Below are positions 1-12,597 of a stretch of 64,000 nt of DNA, piece by piece. The number at the start of each line of letters is the position of its first letter. Position 1 is the stretch's first letter. The notes under the pieces were generated by a model. It had not been told where the DNA came from. It saw only the letters and a program-made list of their open reading frames with translations, and ran no database searches. A program made the translations under genes and the position numbers. Origin of the DNA: Rostratula benghalensis (taxonomy: Eukaryota > Chordata > Aves > Charadriiformes > Rostratulidae); assembly GCA_013399305.1 (NCBI GenBank), contig VXAI01000020.1, positions 3,224,371 to 3,288,370 on the forward strand. Direction: 5' to 3'.

Positions 1-10
1 GAGAGAGAGA
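1..10. repeat. (GA)n microsatellite, cut by window edge
   Basis: The window opens with five GA units. The repeat probably continues outside the window, so its full length cannot be seen. Confidence 0.6.
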
Positions 11-1800
11 TATTTAATCTTTATTTTTCAGAGCTACAGTTTTGGTTATTGGTATATTGGTTATACTCCTCCCATTAGAGTCCTGGGTTGTCTTCAAGAT
101 CTACATGCTGGATGTGCTACTGAAGTTGCGATAACAGCTAGGGAAAACAGTATTTTCTTATGCTCTAGAAAAGATATCTGAGGCAAGTCTGTCTGATAAT
201 TTATTGACCTAAACTGTTTGTTTTCAAATATTCAAAGAGAAAAATCCAAGAACCACCCCCAAAACCTTTCTTAGAGCAGTGTGTACAAGTTCTGCTTTAA
301 ATCCACAAAAAACACTGAAAATACTGACAGGAGCTCTTAAGTAATGCATGAATTGCCATATAGAATAAGAACAGTGAAAAAAGTGTTAGGTATGAAGTAG
401 TGTGCAGAATATTAGATTAAACTCTTCATTTGTAGGGTTTCATAGGTATGCCTGTTTTGTTTCTGCAATATTCATTTTATGGTTGAATTTCTGAGCTTTA
501 CCTTTTGCTTAAGGTGGAAAATCTTACTATGTAGAGTAAGAGTCATGATTTCAGTTAAGAAAATTCATTGAATTTATTTTGTAAATCTACACTAATAGGC
601 TAATTCATAAGCTAATGGAAATCTGATATATATTATTACTATTATATAGTAATATTGTATAAATCTTTGATTAGGTATTTATAAACTCTCTGAATTATTT
701 TTCATTTGTTCAAAAAGCCATTTTTACACCACTTATTACACCACTGTAAATGTTATGTATGTAGACTTTTTCAGAACATCTGGAAGTAACTTACTGATCA
801 ATGTTTGATTATTCTTGCTTTTTAACGAACACTAGATCTCTGAACTTTTATATTGTCCTTTTACCTTACTCTAAAAACTACTGATAAACAGTTTAATTGA
901 TTTCAAATGACTGTAACTCAAGTACTTTATCAGAGGGGCTTAAAGCCATGCACAAGCTGTAAATTATAGCTGACTGACTGACTTTGGAGTCACTAGGAGT
1001 GCTGTGAAGGTATTGCTTTATCAAATTAAGATCAATAATTATCGATGATGAAACCAATTTTAAAAGATTTGGAATTATTTCCTCCTATCTTTGGATAGTA
1101 TTTAGTAAGTTCTTGCATGAATTAAATTTATGCTTTGGATCTTCTTTATTTTACAATCATTTATAAAGAGCAGGACAGGTTGGTGGAGAGGAATTGTCCT
1201 CTTCCCAGGAAAACTGGATGATTCTGTTAATATATCAGCTGCAAAATATTCATGTTAACCTTTACATTGTCCCCTACCGGCTTCAGCATCATCATTAACT
1301 GAAGTGTGACTCACTTCCCTGAGGATAAATTGTTCCATTTAAGAGGCCACATCAAGAGCATGACCTGCACAAGTGGGGAGGAGGGCTGTGCAGTTTTGCA
1401 GATGCCTCTTAAGAAGTGGTACTAGAACAGATGATGCAAATAAGGGGAACAAAATAACAAGTGTTACAACTCCATCAGGCTATACTGCCCAGTTAATTGC
1501 TTTTACTCCCATATAGCCCATATAATGCCTGTCTGAATAAATTATATACAGAGATATTGAAAAGGCATGAGAAAGCTGTAGAAAGCTGAACTGTCTATGT
1601 ATTTGCTGTCGGGGAAAGAAAGACTGTGGGTGTGTATATAAACTAAACTATTGGCTTGTCTGACTGTTTTTGCTGCTGTTAATCTTTCCCTTGAAATGTC
1701 TTTTTGTGGCATATCTCCTTTGAGTAGGAACCGCATGATTTGAAGCAATTTAGAACAGTCCTGGCCATGCTGGGTTTCAGAGCAGCATTATGTGTTACTT
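11..1800. other. Unique AT-rich non-coding DNA
   Basis: No recognisable gene, RNA or transposon. Reading frames are short and unconvincing; one 68-codon minus-strand frame at 1542-1748 has no recognisable domain. A short TGAC run lies near 970-983. The segment ends where the CR1 3' terminus begins. Confidence 0.6.
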
Positions 1801-1928
1801 AGAATCATAGAATAGTTTAGGTTGGAAAAGACTTTAAAGGTCATCAAGTACAACCATTAATCTAGCACTGCCAAGTCCAACACTAAATCATGTTCCTAAG
1901 CACCACATCTATAGGTCTTTTAAATATC

Positions 1929-4365
1929 TCAGGGGTAGAGACTGAACAACTTCCCTGGGCAGCCTGTTCCAATGCTTGACAACATTTTCAGTGAAGAATT
2001 TTTCCTAACATCCATCCTAAACCTCCCCTGGTACAACTTGAGGCCATTTTCTCTTGTTACTTGAGAGAAGAGACCAACCCCCATGTTGCTACAACCTCCT
2101 TTCAGATAGTTGTAGAGCGTGATAAGGTCTCCCCTCAGCCTCCTTTTCTCCAGGCTGAGCAAACCCAGCTCCCTCAGCTGCTCCTCATAAGATTTGTACT
2201 CTAAACTCTTCACCAGCTTTTTTTCTCCTCTTTGGACACTCTCCAGTACCTCAATGCCTTTTTTTTGTAGTGAGCAGCCCAAAACTGAACATGGTGCTCA
2301 AAGTGTGGCTTCAACAGTGCCAAGTAGAAAGGGACAATCATTTCCCTATTCCTGATGGCCACCCTATTTCTGAAACAAGCCAGCATGCTATTGGCCTTCT
2401 TGACTACCTGGGCACACTGCTGTCTCATATTCAGATGGTTGTCGATGAACACCACAGGTTGTCTTCTACAAGGCAGGTAGGAAACACCATCTGTGACCGG
2501 TTGCCAACCAGACTAACTGGATTTAGCTTCATTCACTAGAACTCTTTGGGCCTAGTCATTCAGCCAGTTTTTCATCCAGAAGAAAGTGTAACCATCCAAA
2601 CTTTGAGCAGCCGTTTTCTCCAGGAGAATGCTGTGGGAAATAGTGCCAAAAGCCTTACTGAAATCTAGGTAGATGACATCCACAGCCTTTTCCTCACCCA
2701 CTAAGCAGGTCACCTTGTCATAAAAGATCAGGTTAGTAAAGCAGGACCTGCCTTTTCTAAAGCCATGCTGACTGGGAGTGATCACCTAGTTGCTCTGTGT
2801 GTGCCCTGTAATGGCACTCAAGAGGATCTGCTCCATAAACTTCCCTGGCACTGAGGTCAGACTGACAGGATTGTAGTTCCCCAGATCCTCCTTCTGACCC
2901 TTCTTGTAGATGGGTATCACACTTGCTAAATTCCAGTCAACTGGAACCTCCCCAATTAGCTAGGACTGTGATAAATGATAGAAAGTGGCTTGGTGAGCAC
3001 TTCCACCAGCTCCCTCAGTACCTTTGGGTGGATCCCATCTGGCCCCATAGCCTTGTATATGTCTAAGTGGTGTAGTAGGTCACTAAACATTTTCCCTTGG
3101 ATTATGGGGACTTAATTCCACTCCCCATCCCTGTTGTCCAGCTCAGAGGGCTGGGTAACTCCAAGAACAACTGGTCTTGATTGAGTCAAAGAACGCATTA
3201 AGTGTCTCAGCCTTTTCCTCATCCTTTCTCACTATGTTTCCTCCTGCATCCTTTCTCACTTTGTTTCCTCCTGCATCCAATAAAGGATAGAGATTCTCCT
3301 TGGCCCTCCTTTTGTTGCTAATGTAGTTATAGAAACATCTTTTTAGTCTTTCATGGCAGTAGCCAAATTAAGTTCTAATTGGTATTTGGCCTTTTCAGTT
3401 TTCTCTCTGCTTAACCTCACAATATCCTTATAGTCCTCCTGATATGCCTGCCCCTTATTCCAAAGACCATAAACTCTACTTTTTTTCACGAGTTCCAGCC
3501 AAAGCTCAGTCAGGCCAGTCTTCTTCCCCACCATCTCATCTTTTGGCCCACGGGGATGGCCTCCTCCTGAGCCTTTAAGATTTCCTTCTTGAAGGATGTT
3601 CAGCCTTCCTGGACTTCTTTGCCCTCCATGAGTGCCCCCCAAGGGTCTCTGTCAACTAGTCTCCTAAACAGACCAAAGTCTGCCCTGCAGAAATCCAAGG
3701 TAACAGTTCTACTGAACCACCTCCTAACTTGTCCAAGAATGGAAAGCTATTGCTCTGCCCAAGATGACCTCCAACTATCACATCAGCTTCAAGTCCTTCT
3801 CTGTTCACAAACAGCAGGTACAGTGGGGTGCCTTCCCTAGTTGGTTCCCTCACCATCTGTGCCAGGAAGTCTTCTTCCACACACTCCAGGAACTTCCTAG
3901 ACTTCTTCCTCTCTGCTGTATTGTATTTCCTGCAGACATCTGTTAAGTTAAAGTCCATGGTGAGAACAAGGTCTAGTGATTGTGAGACTTCCCCCAGCTG
4001 CTTATAGAATATTTTGCCTGCTTCTTCTTCCTGGTTGGGTGGTCAATAACAAACTCTACCATGATATCTGCCTTGTTGGCCTCTCCCCTGATTCTTACTG
4101 ATAAACAGTTAACCCTGTTAACCTAACATCATTAAGCTCTGTACAATAAAAACACTCTTTAACATACAGGGTTAACCCACCACCTCCCTTCTTTAGAGTT
4201 CATAGCCATACATTGCAGCACTCCAGTTATGTGAGTCATCACACTGTGTTTCTGTGACGGCAATTGTATTATACTTTTCCTGCTGCACAATGGCTTTCAG
4301 CTCCTCATGTTTGTTGCCCATGCTGTGTGCATTGGTGTCGGTGTACATTACCCCACCTTTTTTGG
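1929..4365 (-). pseudogene. CR1 ORF2 (endonuclease-reverse transcriptase) remnant
   Basis: Degenerate ORF2, which in live CR1 nicks target DNA and reverse transcribes the element RNA in place. The endonuclease end begins near 4365 (TNAHSMGNKHEE). The catalytic GDFN motif reads MDFN at 3947-3958, so its glycine is lost. The pre-RT segment is open at 3343-3642. RT motif A is kept as YLDFSKAF, its Asp at 2663-2665, followed by G where Asp is usual. After the position where RT motif B/C should begin (PVTDGV, near 2490) the sequence jumps within about 10 residues to [14 protein letters not shown]. This removes roughly 100 codons, including the PQGS and FADD motifs. The C-terminal part ([21 protein letters not shown]) is well preserved. 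Frameshifts and stops elsewhere confirm a pseudogene. The deletion size is estimated from family knowledge. Confidence 0.9.
3220..3273. repeat. 27-bp tandem duplication inside the CR1
   Basis: Two adjacent copies (3220-3246 and 3247-3273) starting catcctttctcact differ at one base (a/t). The family normally has this stretch once, so the extra copy is a local duplication within this insertion. Confidence 0.85.
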
Positions 4366-5574
4366 AGTGACCAGTCTCAGCATTATATCAACTCACTTTG
4401 AAAGCTGTAAATATAAGGCCTAGAAAATAATATTTTAAATGAAAATAATGTACAAAACCAGATAAAATCATCAGCTAGGTCTTCACAAATTGTTCTTAAC
4501 TCAAGGCAACATAAAAAAGAAACAACCTCCAATAGTTAAGTCTATGGAATACCACAAACTGTGCAATTGATATAATTTAGGACCAGTTTCAATAAAAGTG
4601 CTACCCTTACCAGTGCTTCTGTGAACTTCTTGACATAGGTTTTACTGAATCTTGACTTTCATAGTTGCTTTAAATTATAGACCTAAACTAAAAGAGCAAC
4701 ATGTTAATAAATACCACTGTACTGCAGCTTAAAAATTGGGCCAAAGTAATGTAAGGCTTCTGATTTAAACAAAGAAAAAGAAAAGATTTAAAGGAGTAAA
4801 TACTCAGGGTGACATTGCAGCATAAATTTCATCAATCTGAATTGCATCCCAGGGAAGGCAGAGTTTGTCTTAATGGTTATAATTATTTTCAAGTCTTTCC
4901 TTCTGGAGGCAGTTTGGCTTCTTAAAAAGCCTTGTTTCTTCTGTCCTTATGTTCGCCCTTATCGGTATCTATATGCTCTAAGCAACTTCAGTTTTCAAAT
5001 AATGAAAATCATCAACAGTATTTGTAGGGGTAGTGTTATTATTAGTGTTATTATTCATGTTTTGCATGTGGAGAATTAAATTCAAGGCAGAAGTTAAAGG
5101 AATTGACCACAGTTTCACCAAGAAAGTCCATAGCACAGTAGGGAATTGAATGCAAGGCTTCTAATTCTAAGGTTAATTTCCTAACTTCTGACCCATCTAA
5201 CCTCCATAATTAGTCTTCTTCCCCATGTCCCAGCTGTGTGCACCTAAATATAACTCTTAGGTATTGTGTTGATCCTTGATTGTTTTGTTTTTCCATTGGC
5301 TTCCTCCTATTTCCACATTTTAGTCTGTTTTTCTTTTATGTCAGGTTTTTTTTTCCTTAGGAGACAGCATTTAGAAAGTAAAGAAATAGTTGTTTGCTTG
5401 GCTAGTCAGTTATAATGCTCCCAGTCCCTAATGTTGATTCAAATTTTGACACAAATGTGTACTACATAATTTTGAGATGTGACAAAAACTAGTAAGTGAG
5501 ATAACACAACAGACATGAATTTCACCTTTGCTTTTCAAGTACATAATTCTTGATTCTTAATCTTCAATTAGTGA

Positions 5575-5610
5575 GAAGCGAAGCAAAGCGAAGCAAAGTG
5601 AAGCAAGAAG
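5575..5610 (+). repeat. Imperfect (GAAGC/AAAGC)n pentamer repeat
   Basis: Six consecutive 5-bp units alternate gaagc and aaagc/aaagt, then run into aagaag. It is a short purine-rich minisatellite-like tract with no other function visible. Confidence 0.8.
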
Positions 5611-8022
5611 AAAATGTGTTCATCCATGCTTTGTTACATCCTTTTCTTCACCAGATCTACTGGACAGGAAGATCTTGTAATGTTTTAGTGCTGAAAGGCA
5701 TTTGATTGCCAGTCCTGCCATCTTTAGCTGACTATGTTCTTGCATTCATTGCAAGAGACTGGGTTGGGAGGACCTCAATTGGATGGAAGAAGAAAATATT
5801 ATTTCTCAGATAGAATGAGGGCAAATTGAGTTATCTCTGGCATCTTAATATGTGAGCCCCAATTACGTCAAAGCACAATCTTAGTGGAATCAGCAGGGAC
5901 AGAACTTCTGAAGAAATCTGTGTAAGTGTCTTAAAAGGTTAATTTTCTTGCTGACTAAGATCTCCAAAATTAATTCTTCTACAAGCAGGTTTGCAGAGTA
6001 GATTTCCTTGAATTTATATGGCCAGAGATATGCAAGAAGAATTTTACCTCACTTTCTGTCAATTTGAGTCCTGACTTTAAACATTCAAAATTTTAACAAT
6101 CATAAAATATCCAAATGTGAAAAAGTTTCTGCACTTAACTGAGGCTGGCTTTCAAAGCTATAACCTTTTTGATCTGAGAGCATTTTGTAGTTTACACTTG
6201 CATAGTGTGTTTCAAAAGAGATATGATCATCTCATGTTCATAAAAACCCATAATGAGTTGTTTTTATTTTTTAAAATATACAAAGCATTTATTTTTGTGA
6301 TTTCATTCCAGAAAACCCCAGAGGTTTATGGGACAAAAGATCCAAAGAGCATTAACTTTGAAAAAACAGAAGCACAGGCAAATTTTACATTCATATTGTT
6401 TCTTTCTCATTTAAAAAGTAGAGGTAATTCATTAAACTGAAGAAATCTAGATCAATGGCTTTCCTGAATAATATTTTCTGTCATCTTTAGTGTAAGGAAA
6501 TACATGCAGAACTTAAGGAGCATGAGCTGACTGATAGCAGCAGGAAGTTTGCAGAGTACGAGGAAATACTGAAAATCCTTCAGTTCTCTATTTTCTGTGT
6601 GATGTATGATTTTGGAAAAAAATGTGCACGTTTTAAGCATGTAGAGATCATAATCATGAAGAAAACTGAGCTGAAAAAATTTTATAAGTCAAAAGTCTTT
6701 TTTCCCAAGTAATTTAGAGTTTGCATGAATAATCTAAATTACTTGAACTCATCAACAAAGGTTAGGATACACACATTTGGAAATAATTGAACTTTGCTGA
6801 ACCATCAAACCTGTAATTTCCACTTAACTAATTGTTTTTATTGATTTTTTTTTTTCAAAGAAAATAGGCAGGTCATTTATATCTGGAATATCTGATATGG
6901 AAATAAGATACATTCTGAAACATTCTCTACACACCAATTTTCTTCTCTAGAAGTGAAAGAATGTGACATTTTTAAAAAATGAAATTAATTTGCAAGACTG
7001 TACAGAGTTTGCAATGGTTCTTTATTGTTTTGCCAAAAGAATGTTGAGAATGTTGGTTACACTTGAATGGAATACTGTGATTTATTTTAGAGTCTGTGTT
7101 ATTCAATTTGGTGTTTAGCTTTCTTTTCATCAGGTCTGTACATATATCCACTGAGAGACGAAGTTGCTGGTTACTGCTTATGATTGTTTGGTATTTCTTA
7201 CAGGTATACTATGTGGGTTCCTCTGAGATATGCAGTACAAATCTTTCTTGGAGCATGTGTGGCTTAAAAATGAAAAAACCCCAAAGCCCAAACTCGCCCC
7301 TCCTAACTTCTCCAACAACTATTTTCAAAGACACTCTCCAGCTCCCTTATCTCATTAGTACACCTGACGGCTCTGCCCAGCAGCTTTCCCATCTCTCTCC
7401 AGAGCTCTGGCAATGTCCAAAATGACTGCTATAAGCAATGTGTTTGGCTATTGTTTCAAGTGAAATATGGAAAGAATGACATGTTCTTCATTTGAGTATT
7501 GTATTTTTCTTTACTACAAGTTATTGTCTGCCTGAACATATGTCTGATGAAACTGGAGAACCTCATGCTTTCCTGAATTAAAGTACTGTTTTAGGTAGGT
7601 AAAACTGTTAAACAATATATGATGGTTAATCTACATACATGTATAAAACACATGCTTAGAAAATTCCATTACCAAGATTGTTTGAAGATATAATGAGCTA
7701 TTTTCTGTATGAAATGTCCACTTTGTACAGGTTATGCTTGGTTTTCCACAGGTCTTCTACCATAATATTTTTGGTAGGATGCTGGTCTCATTCATTGCAG
7801 AGGACAGATAGTGTCTGTTGAGCTATTTAATATATGTTTTATAAATGTCCTGTTAACCACACTATGTGTAATTCTGCTCTGGTGACAAAATAGTTTTTTT
7901 CTTGGCTTGCTTGCCTGAATTCTCCATTCAGTTGGCTGGAACTCACCAAGACCCTGGTATGATCAGCTCAACCAGATTGCTTTTCTATGAAAACTAGTGC
8001 ATAAAGAAATTGATCATGCAGT

Positions 8023-8054
8023 TCTGGATCTTGGTTCATCTGGATCTTGGTTCC
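8023..8054 (+). repeat. 16-bp direct tandem duplication
   Basis: tctggatcttggttca at 8023-8038 is immediately followed by the same 16 bp with a final c. It is probably a replication-slippage duplication. Confidence 0.85.
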
Positions 8055-10521
8055 ACACTGGTATATGAAGATGACTCTCAGGTAGTCCCAGCATTCATGT
8101 GTAGTCACAGAGGTATGTGATGTTTTTTACCAAAAAAAAATACAAAAATCTTATCAGCCTTCCACAGGACTTTCTTATGTAGCCAAGTACTGCAAAATTA
8201 TTTACCTTCCATATGTAATGAATTTGTCTTCAAAACACCCATTAGGTAATGTAAGAATATAGTATCTATTCAAGTATAAGAAGTGTACCAAGAAGTGCAG
8301 CTTAAATTTACAAACACTGGAACACAAAACATTGATGTTTCAAGGCCCTTAGCATGTTTAAAGCATTTTCTATACATATGCATTTCCTACAGCTTTAATT
8401 ACAGCTTCATTCAGGATCTCTGTAAAATAGAACCTAGGTTCTCAAGCTGGTTATCCAGAAAAATAAGAAATTAGGAGAGACATTTATGAAAAGCTTAACA
8501 CAGGTGACTTGACGTATCTGACACAAGAGTTTGTTGACAAAATCAGAGAAGAAATTCAGTTCTTTGAGTAGAATTCAACTGTCTCAAACATAAATTCATT
8601 AATGAATCAGAAGTATTAGGGGTTTTTTTGGGTACAAATATACCAAGTTCTGGTACAAATATTACTGAGGACCTACAGTTATGAACTGTACTACCTTACT
8701 TCACCTGCAGAATACAGTAGGCTGCACATCATAAGAGTTCCAACCTTCAGATAATGTTATGCCTTATGCAAAATTAGTGTCTGGCTTAATAGGTGCTGTT
8801 TACAGTCAGGGCTATGCGTTAGGATGGCATTACTTTCACTACCGAGGTTGTGTCTTTGTACCATGCTGAATCAAAATGTGTACATGTAAGAGTCTGACCA
8901 CCAGTAACTTCTTGAGTTTGTATCTGATCCTTGTACAATGTAGACAGATAGCAAGGCGCCTAAATGTCCTCTTGTGTTTCATTGGCATTTACATCTCCAT
9001 TCAGCCCTTAAAAATGTAGATGCACCTTAAATTCTGCTAGCATTTTTAGTTCCATGACTCTTTTGTGTATACTCACAATGACCCAAGTCCAAATACAGTC
9101 AAGCACCTAGTTACCACTTCTCAGCTATCTCCTGGAATGAAGATGCTAATTCTTTATACTCTCTCCCACAACATCTGATGTAATATTAATTGGCTGAGGA
9201 GAAAGAAGAAATCCAGAAAGGGGAGGGAAAGCAAACTGAAGAGAGTGATCTGAACCAGAACTCCTACCTCCCCAAGGGATCCTCTAGCCAAAAGTGAAGA
9301 CTTCCCTCTGAGACACTGTGTTATTCACAAGTGCAATGGATGCTGGGAATTGTTAGAACTGCTTGATTTTTCTACTGTTTCCTACTTAAAAGCAATGTGC
9401 TGTGCTCTCTATCATTACACCTGAGAGGAAGGTTACTTGACTGATCTTTCCTGAATACTGTGAAGCAGGCTGAAGCTTTATATGAATACAGGGTAGAAGG
9501 CTTTTTTTGCTTACTAGAGCAGAGGAAGGCCTGCTTCTCTAAGCAAGTAGTGTGGTCCAGAGTAGCAGTGCAACAGCTGGCACCGAGGACCCAACATCCA
9601 TGCTGTCCATATTGCAGGCAATTACTTTGGATAAACTCTAGTCTAGTTCTGTGCTGTTGAATGTCCTTTGCTGTTTGAAACTGGTTAGATGTGCTCATGG
9701 AGAAATTCTGGTCTAATCCCAAAGTGAATTAGCTCAGGCGCTTCAAGACAGCAACTCCTGTCCTGAACTAAAAAAAAAATAAATAAATGGAGACACTGCC
9801 TTCAAATCCTGGAAGGCAGAATGGGGCTATGAAGGACAAACCCAAGAGGCAGAGATTTGTTAGTGTGATTATCTCCTTAAAGATCCTTAGAGATACAGGG
9901 AGCCAACATGGAGCATAGAGAAGAAACAGAGCTCAGACTCCACGAACATGGAAATAAAGACCCCTTTATAGGAATACAGAAGGGTCTGCCTAAAACTTGT
10001 TTGATGCAAGAATCTACTTGTAGTGATGGATTTTGTGGAATATTTCTCTATGTCAGTTTTCACATACAATTTCATCACAGGTCTGGCCCTCAGTTTATAT
10101 CCCATCCTCACTGGAACAAAACTCACTGGCAGTAAATATTATCTTGTTTGAATGAGAGAGACTGAAAAGTGACGTCAGATTTATTTCCACATTTTAAACA
10201 AACTAGTCTGCTATGCTCTTTTTCGCTTTAACAATGAATGTATTCAGTTTATCATTCCAGACGTTTCTTACTGCAAACTCACTTGACCAGGTTTTGAAAA
10301 TACTTTTTTCTTACAGGAGGAATATTTCACACACCCTCCCCCTTATGTCTGAAAAGTACAGTCATGTAGGAGCTGATTGCTATTCACTGAAAGGATGTTT
10401 TCACTCAGAATTAATATAGATTTATTTAATTTATGACATCACATAACATGATAAATTATGAATTTAAAATATCATTACTTGGTGTGTGAATGCTTGTCTT
10501 CCATTTTGATAGCAAATTAAT

Positions 10522-10550
10522 CCTGAAGCTTTTGGAAAAAAGCTTCCAGG
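10522..10550. repeat. Inverted repeat with near-zero loop
   Basis: The arms are cctgaagctttt and aaaagcttccagg, complementary over 12 bp with one bulged base and a 3-4 nt loop. It would form a stable hairpin in either strand. There is no sign of a surrounding RNA gene. Confidence 0.6.
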
Positions 10551-12182
10551 AGCACACATTAGTAGCAGAAGCTCGGAAAGGTCCCAGACATTTGGAAACG
10601 GGCAGTCCTACAATGTGCACTGCTCTGCTTTGTCTGGCTTTTGTGATTCAATAGATTTTCGTGTATAATATATTGTATTCAAAGCTAAATAGAATGGATT
10701 GTTTGGCACTCAAACAATAGCTCTTCTGTAGATAGCAGGATTTAAATATGACACATGCATTGCACATCAGTTCCAGCCAGGAAGGAGGTATGGATCAATC
10801 TACTAGTACTCTATCAAGAAGCTCATTTACAAATGACTAATTTGCATATTTAGCCTAGTAGGCAATTTAAAATATTTTTGAGATGATTTATTATAATTTC
10901 CTACTGAGCATTCACTTGCTTCCGAATGAAGCCAGACATGAAAAAATATGTTGTAGACACTTAGGTATATGTCTTCAAAGAGCCTCTAGGTTTTGGAAAA
11001 TATATTTTTTTCTGTTATTTTCTAATTTCTAATTCTGATTTCACTAGAAATAATTAAATGATTAGCCAGAAAGAATAACACAAAGATAATTAGACTACTT
11101 TGTAACCTAGACTGTCTGAATCTGTTTGGCTGAGGTTTCAGTCTAAAATTTGTGCTGTTTCTTCTTTAGTCTGAACTGATTCACCCATTCCAGTGAAAAC
11201 AAGAATAGATTTTCTGTCTTGTATGACTCTTGACTGCCTGTAATCTGAAGAAAAGAGAAAGGAATGAAATTACTTTTACGTTTGCTGTGGGACAGTACTG
11301 ACTAAAATTCTTTTTTTGGTACTCAGATTTTAAACAAAGGATCCTGAGAACAGCATCCAGCTTATTCAGCGTTACACATAAACCGAATCAACAGCACGTC
11401 TAGGTTGAATTTCTAGCTGTGCTGCTTGACTCAAACATCTCTAACTGCATCTGATTTTCTCTTTTTACTGATTATAACTGTTATGCTTTTTTTGTTTAAC
11501 CTAGGCAAGTTTTTCACTTATGGGGAAAGCAAATAAAAGTAGAGGGCAAAGATCCAGTACTATACAGACATCATAAATTCCAGTAATATGAACCAGATAA
11601 ATTTGGCTCAGAAAAACATGGTGAGTTTGCCTTTAATATGCTTTGCAGAACTTTAATAGCAGACAGTTTTGGTTGTTGTTCATTTCAGACAGGAAAGGCG
11701 AAATATGGTCAGAGCTACAGCTAATTTGGGTGGTCTACATACAGCTACAAGTCAGTGTCTGCCTGCCTTATTTAGAACTAGGATTAGCTATTTGTCGTGG
11801 GTGAGCTGTATATTAGAGAAAAAGAGAGGCAGCTGCAAAGAAAGGAAAAGCGATAGTAAAGGGAAAAATTTCTTCAGAGGTTTCTGTCAGGGGAAAAGAA
11901 TAGTTGAGGAAAGGGCAAGCTGGAGGAGATTCTGAGGGTAACTTGCCAGTGCCTAAGGCTGAACATCTAAAGTAAAATGCATTCACTGTAAACACAGTTT
12001 GTTTGTTGATTATTCTGGTGCAAATCATGTGAATTGCACCAATGTCTGTGAGAGGACAGTGTGTTTTGTTCACTGAAATTTAAAGAGCAGACTGCCTTAG
12101 AGCTTAGAGTGAGAGGAAAGTATGGGATGGGAGAAAGTAAATATGAGAGAAGTTAAGCCCTGGGACATGTTCTGGGATGATA

Positions 12183-12187
12183 CCTAT
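12183..12187. repeat. 5' target-site duplication of ERVL-type LTR
   Basis: cctat here is repeated exactly at 12942-12946 on the other side of the LTR. Five base pairs is the duplication length expected for ERVL-class integration. Confidence 0.75.
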
Positions 12188-12305
12188 TGTTGTGGTTTCA
12201 GCCAACATTACTAAAACCAGACTGACAGATGGCCCTTCCTCCCCTCAAAAAGAAAGGAGAGGAAGAAGATAAGGAGATTTAAGAGATTAGAATGGACTAA
12301 AATAC

Positions 12306-12311
12306 TTTAAT
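12306..12311 (-). terminator. Putative LTR polyadenylation signal (ATTAAA)
   Basis: tttaat on the plus strand is ATTAAA on the LTR sense strand, about 285 bp downstream of the TATA box. It is a common variant signal, and the placement suits an R region. Confidence 0.4.
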
Positions 12312-12590
12312 GAAGTATTAATACTAAAATTAAAGCAAACAAAAACAAACCGGAAGAAAATAATGAGATAGATACAATATATACAAAACCATATGAAGGT
12401 CCCAGGATGACAATTGCATTGCCAGCAGGTATCAGGAAAAGTCCCAGACTGGACTTGATGACCGACAGGAGCTGAATTCCAGATATGGAGTCAGGAATAC
12501 TGAGATCAGGATCAGAGGCAGACGAACAGTCAGGGTCCTCCTCAAGTGTCGGCCGTTGAACAAAGAGATTTAACCCTTTGATCCCTCAGA

Positions 12591-12597
12591 TTTTATA
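12591..12597 (-). promoter_or_regulatory. Putative LTR TATA box
   Basis: On the minus strand the sequence reads gctcagtataaaatctg. It is placed upstream of the candidate ATTAAA signal at 12306-12311, as expected for a U3 promoter. This is inference from position and motif only. Confidence 0.5.

Larger units (their letters stand above)
1801..4372 (-). mobile_element. CR1 LINE retrotransposon, 5'-truncated, about 2.57 kb
   Basis: Read on the minus strand this is a CR1 non-LTR retrotransposon. Its 3' end lies at 1801, where the plus strand starts agaatcatagaatag, the reverse complement of the bird CR1 terminal ATTCTATGATTCT repeat. Moving upstream on the minus strand are the ORF2 C-terminal region (1929-2455), the reverse transcriptase palm (2552-2785), the linker before RT (3343-3642), and the apurinic-like endonuclease (3656 to about 4365). 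Homology stops near the endonuclease N-terminus, so ORF1 and the 5' UTR are missing; this 5' truncation is usual for LINEs. Stops and frameshifts split ORF2 into at least six pieces, so the copy is dead. CR1 identity is very secure; the 5' boundary is good to about 15 bp. Confidence 0.95.
4373..12187. other. Unique AT-rich non-coding DNA
   Basis: About 7.8 kb with no supported gene, RNA or transposon apart from the small repeats listed separately. Frames of 107-116 codons occur (6117-6440 plus, 7096-7425 plus, 9372-9722 minus) but show no domain, no start context worth noting and no splice-bounded structure. I treat them as chance. Confidence 0.55.

Noticed and set aside
7096..7425. 109-codon frame with a hydrophobic N-terminus resembling a signal peptide
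   Set aside because: Hydrophobic starts are common in T-rich DNA. The rest has no conserved motif, cysteine pattern or splice support.
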